DNA of 64,000 nucleotides from JAJEEA01 sp965243615 (GTDB taxonomy: Bacteria > Acidobacteriota > Vicinamibacteria > Vicinamibacterales > UBA8438). Positions 41,069 to 52,485 of this stretch are shown piece by piece (position 1 is the first letter of the stretch; each line of letters starts with the position of its first letter). The stretch is taken from positions 2,728,001 to 2,792,000 of the forward strand of contig CBDEVO010000003.1 in NCBI GenBank assembly GCA_965243615.1, in the 5' to 3' direction. Both the position numbers and the translations under genes were made by a program. Below the pieces are notes generated by a model. The model worked only from the letters and a program-made list of their open reading frames with translations, did not search any database and had not been told where the DNA came from.

Positions 41069-42430
41069 ATGCACAGGATTTTCAGGTTCGGAGCCGCGAG
41101 GCTCTGTCTCGGCGCGCTGCTCCTGTCCGCGCCGGCGGTTACCCCGGCGGCGGCGCAGTCCGAGGGCGACGCCGCCGGGTTCTGGCCCGAGTGGCGCGGG
41201 CCCCTCCACAGCGGCGTCGCGCCGGCGGGGGACCCGCCCGTCACGTGGAGCGAGTCGTCGAACGTGCGCTGGAAGATCGAGCTGCCGGGGTTGGGCTCGG
41301 CGACGCCGGTCATCTGGGGGGACCGGCTGTTCGTGCTGACGGCGGCGCCGACGGGCGAGCGGGCGAGCTCGGGGCCGGGGTTCTTCTCGCGGCTCCGCAC
41401 CCGCATCATGCAAGGCGTGTCCGCGACCGACGTGCAGCAGTTCGTCGTCCTCGCCATCGACCGGCGCGACGGCAGCGTGCTGTGGGAGCGCGTGGCCAGC
41501 GAGACGGCGCCGCACCAGGGCCGGCACGGCACCAACACCTGGGCCTCGCCGTCGGCCGTCACCGACGGCGAGGTGGTCTGCGCGTCGTTCGGCTCCGTCG
41601 GGTTGTACTGCTACGACCTCGACGGCCGCCTCCTCTGGGAGGCCGACCTCGGCGACATGCGGACGAAGATGAGCTTCGGCGAGGGGGCGTCGCCGACCCT
41701 CCACGGAGACCTCCTCATCGTCCCGTGGGACCACGAGGGCCGGTCGTTCATCGCGGCGTTCGACAAGCGGACGGGCCGCGAGCGCTGGCGGACGCCCCGC
41801 GACGAGGACACCTCGTGGAGCACCCCGCTCGTGATCGAGGGCGAGGACGGCGCCCAGGTGGTGACAAGCGCGACCGAGGCCGTCCGCGGCTACGACGCGG
41901 CCACCGGCGAGCTGCTCTGGTGGGACCGGGGGGTGACCGAGAACGCCATTCCGACCCCCGTGTCGGCGGACGGGCTGGTCTTCGTCACCAGCGGCTACCG
42001 CGGCAACCGGCTCGCCGCCATCGACCTGTCGGCGGCGGCCGGCGACATCCGGGGGTCGGACGCGGTGGTGTGGTCGGTGGACCGCGACACGCCCTACGTG
42101 CCCTCGCCGCTCCTGCTCGACGGCCAGCTCTACGTCCTCAAGAGCAACTCCGGCGTGCTGACCGCCTACGACGCGGCCACCGGCGTGCGGCGTTACGGGC
42201 CGGAGCGGCTGCGCGGCATCCGCAACGTCTACGCCTCGCCGGTCGCGGCAGGGGGACGGCTGTACGTGACGAGCCGCGAGGGCGCGACCGCGGTGCTGCG
42301 GGCGGGGCCGGAGTTCGAGGTGCTGGCCGTCAACACCCTCGACGACGACTTCGACGCCTCGCCGGCCGTCGCCGGCGACGAGATCTACCTGCGGGGACGG
42401 CAGTTCCTGTACGCCATCGGCGCGGACTGA
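41069..42430 (+). CDS. Secreted PQQ-like/BamB-type beta-propeller
   Basis: A 453-residue exported propeller: signal peptide LCLGALLLSAPAVTPAAAQS, then WPEWRGPLHSGVAPAGDPPV, a standard opening for PQQ_2-type propellers. Repeats include VLAIDRRDGSVLWERVASET, VGLYCYDLDGRLLWEADLGD, IAAFDKRTGRERWRTPRDED, VRGYDAATGELLWWDRGVTE and LTAYDAATGVRRYGPERLRG. No dehydrogenase catalytic Asp or disulfide ring is evident, so it is probably a scaffold or binding protein rather than a PQQ enzyme. ATG at 41069 follows AAGGAGCGGAG. It lies in the same operon as the serine hydrolase. Confidence 0.85.
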   Translation: MHRIFRFGAARLCLGALLLSAPAVTPAAAQSEGDAAGFWPEWRGPLHSGVAPAGDPPVTWSESSNVRWKIELPGLGSATPVIWGDRLFVLTAAPTGERASSGPGFFSRLRTRIMQGVSATDVQQFVVLAIDRRDGSVLWERVASETAPHQGRHGTNTWASPSAVTDGEVVCASFGSVGLYCYDLDGRLLWEADLGDMRTKMSFGEGASPTLHGDLLIVPWDHEGRSFIAAFDKRTGRERWRTPRDEDTSWSTPLVIEGEDGAQVVTSATEAVRGYDAATGELLWWDRGVTENAIPTPVSADGLVFVTSGYRGNRLAAIDLSAAAGDIRGSDAVVWSVDRDTPYVPSPLLLDGQLYVLKSNSGVLTAYDAATGVRRYGPERLRGIRNVYASPVAAGGRLYVTSREGATAVLRAGPEFEVLAVNTLDDDFDASPAVAGDEIYLRGRQFLYAIGAD

Positions 42431-42448
42431 CTAGCGGGCGGACGACAC

Positions 42449-43744
42449 GTGAGAATCACCAGCATCACGGCCGGCGCGAGCGGCATGTACTGCGGAAGCT
42501 GCATCCGCGACAACGCCCTGGCCGCGGCCCTCACCCGGCGTGGGCACGACGTCACCCTGCTGCCCCTCTACACGCCGACCCGGACCGACGAGGAGAACGT
42601 CAGCCAGAAGCGTGTGTTCTTCAGCGGCATCAGCGTCTACCTGGAGGAGTACGTCTCGCTGTTCCGCTGGACGCCGTGGCTGCTCGACCGGCTCTGGGAA
42701 TCGCCGTGGCTGCTGAAGCTCGTCTCGGGCCGCATGAAGACCGATCCCGGGCAGCTCGGCGGGCTCACGGTGTCGATGCTCGAGGGCACGCACGGCCATC
42801 AGCGCAAGGAGTTCGACAAGCTCGTCCATTGGCTGCGCGACCAGCCCCGCCCCGACGTCATCGACATCTCGAACTCGATGCTGATCGGCATCGCCGAGCC
42901 CCTCAAGCGGGCGCTCGACTGCCCCGTCAACTGCACCCTGCAGGGCGAGAACATCTTTCTGGGCCACCTGCCCGAGCCGTTCCGGTCGCGGGCCGTGGCC
43001 CTCATCCGCGAGCAGGTCGCGCACGTCGACTCGTTCGTAGCGGTAAGCGACTACTACGCGGAGTGCATGAGCCGGTACCTCCAGATTCCCGGGGCGAAGA
43101 TGCACGTCGTGCCGCTCGGGGTGGACGTCGACCGCTTCCGGCCGGGTGACCCCACCTCCGGCGCCGGCCTGACCCTCGGCTACTTCGGCCGCATGGCGCC
43201 CGAGAAGGGCATCCACCGGTTGTGCGACGCCTACGCGGCCCTGCGCGGCCGGGGAGAGCTCGATGGATGCCGGGTGGAGCTGGGGGGGTACCTCGGCCCC
43301 GAGCACGCCGAGTACTGGCGGTCGGTCGAGCGCGCGAACGCCGGCCGCGACCTCGCCGGGGACATCCACTACCGCGGGGAGCTGGGGCTGGACGAGAAGG
43401 TCGCCTTCCTGCAGGGCCTCGACCTGTTCGTGGTGCCGGCCGAGTACGACGACCCGAAGGGGTTGTCGCTGATCGAGGCGATGGCGTGCGGGGTGCCGGT
43501 GGTGGCGCCCCGCCGGGGTACCTACACCGAGCTCGTCGAACGCACGGGCGGCGGCGTGCTCGTCGAGCCGGAGGACTCCGCCGCGCTGGAGGGCGCTCTC
43601 GCGGCGCTCGCCGCCGACCCCGAGCGCAGGGCCGAGCTGGGGCGCCGCGCCGCCGAAGGAGTGCGCGCGCGCTACGGCACCGACGAGATGACCACCCGCG
43701 CCCTCGACGTCTACGCGCGGTTGACGGCGGGAGCCAGACGATGA
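42449..43744 (+). CDS. Family 4 glycosyltransferase
   Basis: A 431-residue GT4-type enzyme with a GT-B fold. The N-terminal domain has MRITSITAGASGMYCGSCIR and the hinge VDSFVAVSDYYAECMSRYL. The C-terminal donor domain has LTLGYFGRMAPEKGIHRLCD and the EX7E motif in VVPAEYDDPKGLSLIEAMAC. No export signal is present, so it acts in the cytosol on a nucleotide-sugar donor; the acceptor is unknown. The GTG at 42449 is the likely start, with GGGCGGACG upstream as a weak ribosome site. It is the only cytosolic enzyme in this row of exported proteins, and its stop overlaps the next start (ATGA). Confidence 0.88.
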   Translation: MRITSITAGASGMYCGSCIRDNALAAALTRRGHDVTLLPLYTPTRTDEENVSQKRVFFSGISVYLEEYVSLFRWTPWLLDRLWESPWLLKLVSGRMKTDPGQLGGLTVSMLEGTHGHQRKEFDKLVHWLRDQPRPDVIDISNSMLIGIAEPLKRALDCPVNCTLQGENIFLGHLPEPFRSRAVALIREQVAHVDSFVAVSDYYAECMSRYLQIPGAKMHVVPLGVDVDRFRPGDPTSGAGLTLGYFGRMAPEKGIHRLCDAYAALRGRGELDGCRVELGGYLGPEHAEYWRSVERANAGRDLAGDIHYRGELGLDEKVAFLQGLDLFVVPAEYDDPKGLSLIEAMACGVPVVAPRRGTYTELVERTGGGVLVEPEDSAALEGALAALAADPERRAELGRRAAEGVRARYGTDEMTTRALDVYARLTAGARR

Positions 43745-44619
43745 TGTCGAGATGCCTGTCGATCCCGTCGGCGTTCCTGATTGCCGCCGCCCTGTCCTGC
43801 TCCGGCGGCGAGCCCGCCGGCGACGCTGAAGCCGGTGCGGCCGAGGCGGGGCCCGCCTCGCCCCGCCTCTACATCTTCGACTGCGGGCATCTCCGGGTCG
43901 GCGACCCGGGGCGGTTCTCGCTGACCATGGATGAGGTGTCGACCCTCGAGCTCTCGGTGCCGTGCTACCTGATCGAGCACGCCGGAGGGAGCCTCCTGTG
44001 GGACGCCGGCCTGTCGGACGCCCTCGCCGGCCAGGACGCGAGCCCGCAGTCGAGCGGCAGCGTCGCCACCGTCACCACCACCCTGCGCGCGCAGCTCGCC
44101 GAGCTCGGCTACGAGCCCGCCGACGTCACCTACCTTGCCTTGTCGCACCTGCACTACGACCACGCCGGGAACGCCAACGACTTCGCGGCGTCGACCTGGC
44201 TCGTGCAGCGCGCCGAGCACGAGGCCGCGTTCAGCGAAGACCCCGCCGCGTACAGCTTCGACCCGCAGTACTACGGCGCCCTCGAGACGGCCGATACCCT
44301 GATTCTCGACGGCGACCACGACGTCTTCGGCGACGGCGCCGTCGTCATCAAGTCGGCCCCCGGCCACACCCCCGGGCACCAGGTGCTCTTCGTCGACCTC
44401 GCCGAGTACGGTCCCGTCGTCCTCAGCGGCGACCTCTACCACTTCCCCGAGAGCCGGGCCCTGAAGCGGGTCCCCACGTTCAACCACGACGCCGAGTTGA
44501 CCCTGGAGTCGATGGACCGCGTCGAGGACTTCCTGATCGAGACCGGCGCTCGGCTCTGGATAGAGCACGACATCGCCGAGAACGCCCTGCTGGAGAAGTC
44601 GCCGGCGTACTACGAGTAG
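43741..44619 (+). CDS. Metallo-beta-lactamase-fold lipoprotein, lactonase-like
   Basis: A 292-residue enzyme of the MBL fold. The N-terminus is a lipoprotein signal (FLIAAALSCSGGEPAG, Cys near 20). The metal-binding motif is LALSHLHYDHAGNANDFAAS, then SAPGHTPGHQVLFVDLAE and VLSGDLYHFPES and a final His (WIEHDIAE), giving the full two-zinc ligand set. The closest shape is the N-acyl-homoserine lactonase family. Whether it degrades quorum signals cannot be told from sequence. The start ATG overlaps the previous TGA, so the glycosyltransferase and this enzyme are translationally coupled. Confidence 0.87.
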   Translation: MMSRCLSIPSAFLIAAALSCSGGEPAGDAEAGAAEAGPASPRLYIFDCGHLRVGDPGRFSLTMDEVSTLELSVPCYLIEHAGGSLLWDAGLSDALAGQDASPQSSGSVATVTTTLRAQLAELGYEPADVTYLALSHLHYDHAGNANDFAASTWLVQRAEHEAAFSEDPAAYSFDPQYYGALETADTLILDGDHDVFGDGAVVIKSAPGHTPGHQVLFVDLAEYGPVVLSGDLYHFPESRALKRVPTFNHDAELTLESMDRVEDFLIETGARLWIEHDIAENALLEKSPAYYE

Positions 44620-44661
44620 GCGCTATCGAGCGCTCGTCCGGTTGTCTTTGCACACTTCGTC

Positions 44662-47818
<3,157 letters not shown>

Positions 47819-47943
47819 CGACCGGCCGGCTGGACGGCATCCGGTGTGGGGTGGGCGGTCACGGAGTCGTCCTGGCCGCGGCGGAAAGTACCGCCAACGC
47901 TGTTCGGAGCGGGTGGCGAGTACACTTGGACGCGGAGCGACCG

Positions 47944-49119
47944 ATGCAGATCGAGTCGATCGAACTGAAGAACTACCGTCTGTTCCGCCATGCCAAGATC
48001 ACGGCGTTGCCGTCCATGGTGACCCTCGTGGGAGCGAACGGTTCGGGCAAGTCAACCCTCTTCGATGTTCTGAGCTTCCTGAAGGACGCGTTGACTCGCG
48101 ACGTGGCCCACGCCGTCGCGCGCCGTGGGGGATTCGGGGAATTGGTGAGCCGTGGAGAGACCGGCCCGATCGAGATCGAGATCACTTTCCGCAAGAAACT
48201 CGAGGACTCAGCCTCGTACAGGCTTGAGATCGGAGTCGAGGACAGCAGACCGATCGTCAAAAAAGAACTGCTTGTGCTTCTGAACACCGCAGAGAATCAG
48301 CAGTCGTACCGCGTTGTCGACGTCGAGCGTGGCGAGGGTGTCGCTCTCGCCGGGGACTGGATGTCCGGTTCCGATTATCCGGAGTCCGAAACTCCAGTTC
48401 ATTTGGGGGATCCCGGCGCGTTGGCGATCAAGGGACTCGGCCAGTTCAAGGAATTCCGAGCCGCCGTGGACCTCAGCGAGTTGCTGGAGAGCTGGCACAT
48501 CTCCAACTTTCACATTCGCGACGCTCGGCCGAGTGCGGAGGCAGGTCATGCGGATCATCTGTCGGCACGTGGTGACAACGTGGCCCAGGTGGCCCAGTTC
48601 CTGCACGAGCATCACCCGAAGCAGTTCCAACGCATTCTGGAAGTGATGCGCGCGCGGGTGCCTGGCGTCGCGTCCGTCGAAGCCAAGCCTACCGTGGACG
48701 GCCGCCTCGTGTTGCGCTTCCAGGACGGCAATTTCGAGGACCCTTTCATCGCCCGGTATGTATCGGACGGCACGATCAAGATGTTCGCGTATCTGGTCCT
48801 GCTCCATGATCCGAAGCCTCATCCCCTCTTGGCGGTGGAGGAGCCCGAGAATCAGCTCTATCCCGCGCTGCTGCGGGAGCTGGCCGAGGAGTTCCGCGAC
48901 TATGCCCGCCGTGGCGGACAGGTGTTCGTCGCCACACATTCGCCCGACTTTCTCAACGGGGCCAAGCTGGACGAGATCTACTGGCTCGTCAAGGAGGACG
49001 GGTTCGCCAGCATCCGACGCGCGTCGGAGAGCAACGTGTTGTGCGATCTGTACGCTGAGGGCGATCTTCCCGGCGCTCTCTGGAAGCAGCGACTCTTCGA
49101 AGGGGCGGACCCGGAGTGA
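47944..49119 (+). CDS. AAA_21/OLD-like ATPase of a DUF4276 pair
   Basis: A 391-residue ABC-type ATPase: MQIESIELKNYRLFRHAKIT, Walker A LVGANGSGKSTLFDVLSFLK, signature region FIARYVSDGTIKMFAYLVLL, Walker B LLAVEEPENQLYPALLRELA and the switch His in QVFVATHSPDFLNGAKLDEI. These are the hallmarks of OLD/RecF-like AAA_21 proteins in phage-defence systems. ATG at 47944 begins the conserved strand; GCGGAGCG precedes it. Its stop overlaps the DUF4276 gene start (GTGA), so both are made together. It looks fully intact while its large neighbours are decayed. Confidence 0.88.
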   Translation: MQIESIELKNYRLFRHAKITALPSMVTLVGANGSGKSTLFDVLSFLKDALTRDVAHAVARRGGFGELVSRGETGPIEIEITFRKKLEDSASYRLEIGVEDSRPIVKKELLVLLNTAENQQSYRVVDVERGEGVALAGDWMSGSDYPESETPVHLGDPGALAIKGLGQFKEFRAAVDLSELLESWHISNFHIRDARPSAEAGHADHLSARGDNVAQVAQFLHEHHPKQFQRILEVMRARVPGVASVEAKPTVDGRLVLRFQDGNFEDPFIARYVSDGTIKMFAYLVLLHDPKPHPLLAVEEPENQLYPALLRELAEEFRDYARRGGQVFVATHSPDFLNGAKLDEIYWLVKEDGFASIRRASESNVLCDLYAEGDLPGALWKQRLFEGADPE

Positions 49120-49697
49120 ACCGGCTCGTCCTGCTCCTCGAAGAGGAGTCGATGGGGGTACTCCTGGACGGGTTGCTGCCACGCCTGTTTCCGGGCCTGC
49201 CGTTCCAGTGCGTTCCCCACGAGGGCAAGAGCGATCTGGAATGCAGCATCCCGCGCAAGCTCCGCGGCTGGCGCGAGCCCGGTGTACGGTTCGCGGTGGT
49301 CAGGGATAACGACGGCGCAGACTGTCGTGCGCTCAAGGATCATCTGCGGGATCTTTGTCGAGCCGGGCGCCGGGAGGATGCGCTGATTCGGATCGCTTGT
49401 CAGGAACTGGAGGCCTGGTACCTGGGCGAGCCAGACGCCCTCGCGGACGCTTTCGGCCGTGAAGCGCTTCGCGGCATCGGGCAGAGAGCGCGATTCCGTG
49501 AACCCGACGCCGTGCGGCGCCCGTCGGAGGCCGTCGAGCGACTGGTGCCGGAGTTCCAGAAGGTGTTCGGGGCGAGACGCATGGCGCGCCACGTGACGCG
49601 CGAACGCAACCGATCGACGAGCTTCCGGGTGTTCATGGCCGGAATCGAAGCAGTCGCCGCCGACTTGGCAGCGCGGCACGGCGCGGGCGACGGATAA
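49116..49697 (+). CDS. DUF4276 (TOPRIM-like) partner of the AAA ATPase
   Basis: A 193-residue DUF4276 protein. RLVLLLEEESMGVLLDGLLP gives the acidic first strand, REPGVRFAVVRDNDGADCRA the DxD strand, and IACQELEAWYLGEPDALADA the family signature; together they suggest a TOPRIM-like fold. Such proteins accompany AAA_21 ATPases in two-gene units comparable to OLD nucleases or AbiL. The ATPase is expected to sense or load, and this protein to cut nucleic acid. The GTG at 49116 overlaps the ATPase stop. Gene order and overlap make a joint function very likely, though activity is unproven. Confidence 0.85.
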   Translation: MNRLVLLLEEESMGVLLDGLLPRLFPGLPFQCVPHEGKSDLECSIPRKLRGWREPGVRFAVVRDNDGADCRALKDHLRDLCRAGRREDALIRIACQELEAWYLGEPDALADAFGREALRGIGQRARFREPDAVRRPSEAVERLVPEFQKVFGARRMARHVTRERNRSTSFRVFMAGIEAVAADLAARHGAGDG

Positions 49698-49732
49698 CGA
49701 CGAGCTCGGCCGTCGAACGAGGAACCGACAGC

Positions 49733-51239
49733 ATGGCGGCAACCAATCACGAACGCGTCGGCAAGGCGCTGGACCTGCTGAAGGCGGGGCTCGGCCCTTT
49801 ACGTCGACCGTGAGGTGCAGAGCGGGGTCAAGGCGCAACGGGTGAATGCGGCGACGCTGCGTGACGTGGAACGACGTCTTCCGCAACATCCTGGGGCCGG
49901 CGGAGCGGGGGTTCGTCGGGGAGCTGCGCGGCCACCGGAACCGCTGGGCGCACCAGGAGCCGTTCTCCAGCGACGATGCCTACCGCGCGCTCGATACGGC
50001 GAACCGGTTGCTGACGGCGGTGTCGGCCGAGCAGGCGGGGGACGTCGAGAAGCTCAAGATGGAGCTGCTGCGCGTCCGCTTCGACGAGCAGGCGCGGGGG
50101 GAGCGGCGCAAGAAGGCAAGCCTCGCCATCGGGGGCGCGGTCGGAACTCTGAAGCCGTGGCGCGAGGTGGTGACGCCGCACCAGGACGTGGCGAGCGGCG
50201 GATACCAGCAGGCGGAGTTCGCCGCGGACCTCTGGCAGGCGCACCTCGGTGAGGGGACCGACGAGTACCGCGACCCGGTCGAGTTCTTCCGGCGCACTTA
50301 CCTGACCGAGAGTCTGAAGGGCATGCTGGCCGGTGCGGTGCAAAGGCTCACGGGCACGGGCGGCGACCCTGTCGTGCAGCTTCAGACCAACTTCGGCGGG
50401 GGCAAGACGCACTCGATGCTCGCCCTCTACCACCTCTGCTCCGGTATCGCTCCGACCGAGCTGGCCGGCGGCGACGCTCTGCTGCGGGATGCGGGAGTGG
50501 CGAGCCTGCCGCGGGTGAACCGCGTCGTGCTCGTCGGCAACCGCATCTCGCCCGGCAATCCGACCAAGAAAGACGACGGCACGGTGGTCCGGACGCTGTG
50601 GGGCGAGCTGGCCTGGCAGTTGGGCGGCAGGGACGCCTACGCAAGCCTCGCCGCGGACGACGAGCACGCGACGAGCCCCGGCGACACCCTGCGACAGCTC
50701 CTGGTCGACTACGGGCCATGCCTGATCCTGATCGACGAGTGGGTCGCCTATGCGCGTCAGCTCCACGACCAGAGCGACCTGCCCGCGGGCAGCTTCGAGC
50801 CGCAGTTCACTTTCGCCCAGGCGCTGACGGAGTCTGCAAAGCTGGCCGGCCACTGCCTGCGGGGTGGTCAGCCTCCCCGCGTCGGACACCGCCGCCTCCC
50901 CGCACACCCAGGGGGACGACATCGGACGGCGACGAGAGCCAGGACGGCGACGAGAGCAAGGGCGGCGACGAGGGCAAGGGCGGCGACCATCCGCGTCCCG
51001 CGCCGCCCAGGCGTTTCCACGGCAGCGTCTCCCTCGACGCGACCCGCGCCGGCCGCGACGCGGGCCGGGTCGCCGACGAGGTGATCACCCATCTCGCCGG
51101 CCTCGTCGGGGCGAACGTGTGTGTGACCCTGGAGATCGAGGCCGACCTGCCGGACGGCGCCCCCGAGCAGGTCGTCCGCACCGTGACCGAGAACAGCCGC
51201 ACCCTGAAGTTCACGACGGCCGGGTTCGAGCGCGAGTAG
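49733..51239 (+). pseudogene. Swt1-HEPN/DUF499 ATPase, multiply frameshifted with internal deletion
   Basis: ATG at 49733 starts MAATNHERVGKALDLLKAGL, a Swt1-type HEPN N-terminus. Then pieces appear in different frames: YVDREVQSGVKAQRVNAATL, then WNDVFRNILGPAERGFVGEL with RNRWAHQEPFSSDDAYRALD, then the DUF499 ATPase core with Walker A LQTNFGGGKTHSMLALYHLC and LLVDYGPCLILIDEWVAYAR. After GHCL the frame shifts to VVSLPASDTAASPHTQGDD and jumps straight to the extreme C-terminus (VADEVITHLAGLVGANVCVT; VTENSRTLKFTTAGFERE). Intact DUF499 proteins are about 1,000 residues or more, so several hundred are missing from the middle. A short GGCGACGAGAGC-type repeat (about 50926-50990) lies at the join. 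Confidence 0.82.
50926..50990. repeat. Short tandem repeat at the DUF499 deletion join
   Basis: Imperfect 12-15-bp units (GACGGCGACGAGAGCCAGG, GACGGCGACGAGAGCAAGG, GCGGCGACGAGGGCAAGGG, CGGCGACCA) follow one another exactly where the middle of the DUF499 gene is missing. Slippage or recombination at such repeats could explain the deletion. Confidence 0.6.
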
Positions 51240-51273
51240 GCCGGGCGCGACCGCTTTCCGGCCAGCCTTGACT

Positions 51274-52485
51274 TCAACCGCTGCGCGCCCGTACCGTGCA
51301 GCGCACCCAGCTCGGGTCGACCCGGAACTCGGGCTCGGGATGGTCGGCCGCGCGCAGAAGCCGGCGGGCGGTGGGGATGCCGAACCCGTACCGCTGGACC
51401 AGCCCGAGCACCCGCATCGCCTCGGCGAGGATGGGATTGCGGTAGTCGACGACCCCGGGCTGCCCGAAGTTGCCGGCGTTGACCGCGCCGTACGGCCCCC
51501 CGGGGCTGTTGATCTCGATGCGGTCGTCGAACCAATAGACGTGGGTGGGCGCGTTCGTGTCCTCGTAGGTCCGGTGCATGACGGCGTTCCGCACGAGCTG
51601 CTGCACGGCCTCGAGCGGGTAGGTCGAATCCCGGACCTCGACGGGGCCCGACAGGAAATCGACGGACGTGCGGTTGTGCGCGATGAGCTTGTCGTCGAGC
51701 CGGCGCACCACGTCGGCGATGGACCCCCGGCAGACCTCCGCGTCCGCGACCGGGTCGCCGAACGCCGTCCCCTCCACCCGGAGGAACTGCGCGTACGCGC
51801 CGGGCAGATGGTCCTGGGGCCGCTTGCCGAGCACGAGGATGCCGCCGACGGTGGGAGTCGGGTCGTCGACCGACACGATCATCTTGGCGGCGGCGAGGCG
51901 CTCCTCGTTGCTGCGGTCGTTGGCGGCCAGCGTCTCGGCATCGACCGCGGCGGGGAGATAGTCCTCCTGGAAGCGCGCCAGACTGAGGTCGGCGAGACGG
52001 GCCCCGGGCGCCGGATGGGCGTCGAAGTGCGGGTCGCGATGCCGCCGCTTCTCGTTCAGAATGCGCTCGTCCTGCGCGCTCGCGAGGGCGCGCCGGGGGC
52101 CGACCCGAATCCAGATGCGTCCCTTGAAGCGCACGGGAGGCGAGTCTGACGGCCAGACCGTCACCACCGCGATGCGGGCGCCGGCGAGCACGCGCGGCTC
52201 CACCGTCATGGTGGGCGGCGGCACGATGTTCCCGTCGGTCTTCATGTCGGCCAACTGCAGCAGAACCCCGTCGCCGACCGTCGCCGCGGCGGGCAGGCCG
52301 TCGTCCCGCGCCCCCACGAAGACGACGCCGGGCCGCCGATGGTCCGGCAGGTCGTTGGCGAACGCGCACACCGCCTGTCGAATCTTGACCGGCGCGTCGC
52401 CGCGCAGCGATTCCTTCCGTTCCACGACGTCGGACTCCAGGTCCGCCAACATGGCGGTCAGGTCCTCGTCCGAGTACGAAGTCAT
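51274..52485 (-). CDS. AlbA_2/HATPase_c_4 protein (Schlafen-like regulator)
   Basis: A 403-residue protein. The N-terminal AlbA_2 (Divergent AAA-4) domain has DVVERKESLRGDAPVKIRQA, VCAFANDLPDHRRPGVVFVG and GRIWIRVGPRRALAS. The C-terminal part has EAVQQLVRNAVMHRTYEDTN and EINSPGGPYGAVNAGNFGQP, an HATPase_c_4 domain. Such proteins occur as regulators or effectors in defence islands. The ATG at 52485 overlaps the methylase stop by four bases (ATGA), so both genes are co-translated. The protein seems undamaged and converges on the decayed DUF499 gene. Confidence 0.82.
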   Translation of the reverse strand: MTSYSDEDLTAMLADLESDVVERKESLRGDAPVKIRQAVCAFANDLPDHRRPGVVFVGARDDGLPAAATVGDGVLLQLADMKTDGNIVPPPTMTVEPRVLAGARIAVVTVWPSDSPPVRFKGRIWIRVGPRRALASAQDERILNEKRRHRDPHFDAHPAPGARLADLSLARFQEDYLPAAVDAETLAANDRSNEERLAAAKMIVSVDDPTPTVGGILVLGKRPQDHLPGAYAQFLRVEGTAFGDPVADAEVCRGSIADVVRRLDDKLIAHNRTSVDFLSGPVEVRDSTYPLEAVQQLVRNAVMHRTYEDTNAPTHVYWFDDRIEINSPGGPYGAVNAGNFGQPGVVDYRNPILAEAMRVLGLVQRYGFGIPTARRLLRAADHPEPEFRVDPSWVRCTVRARSG

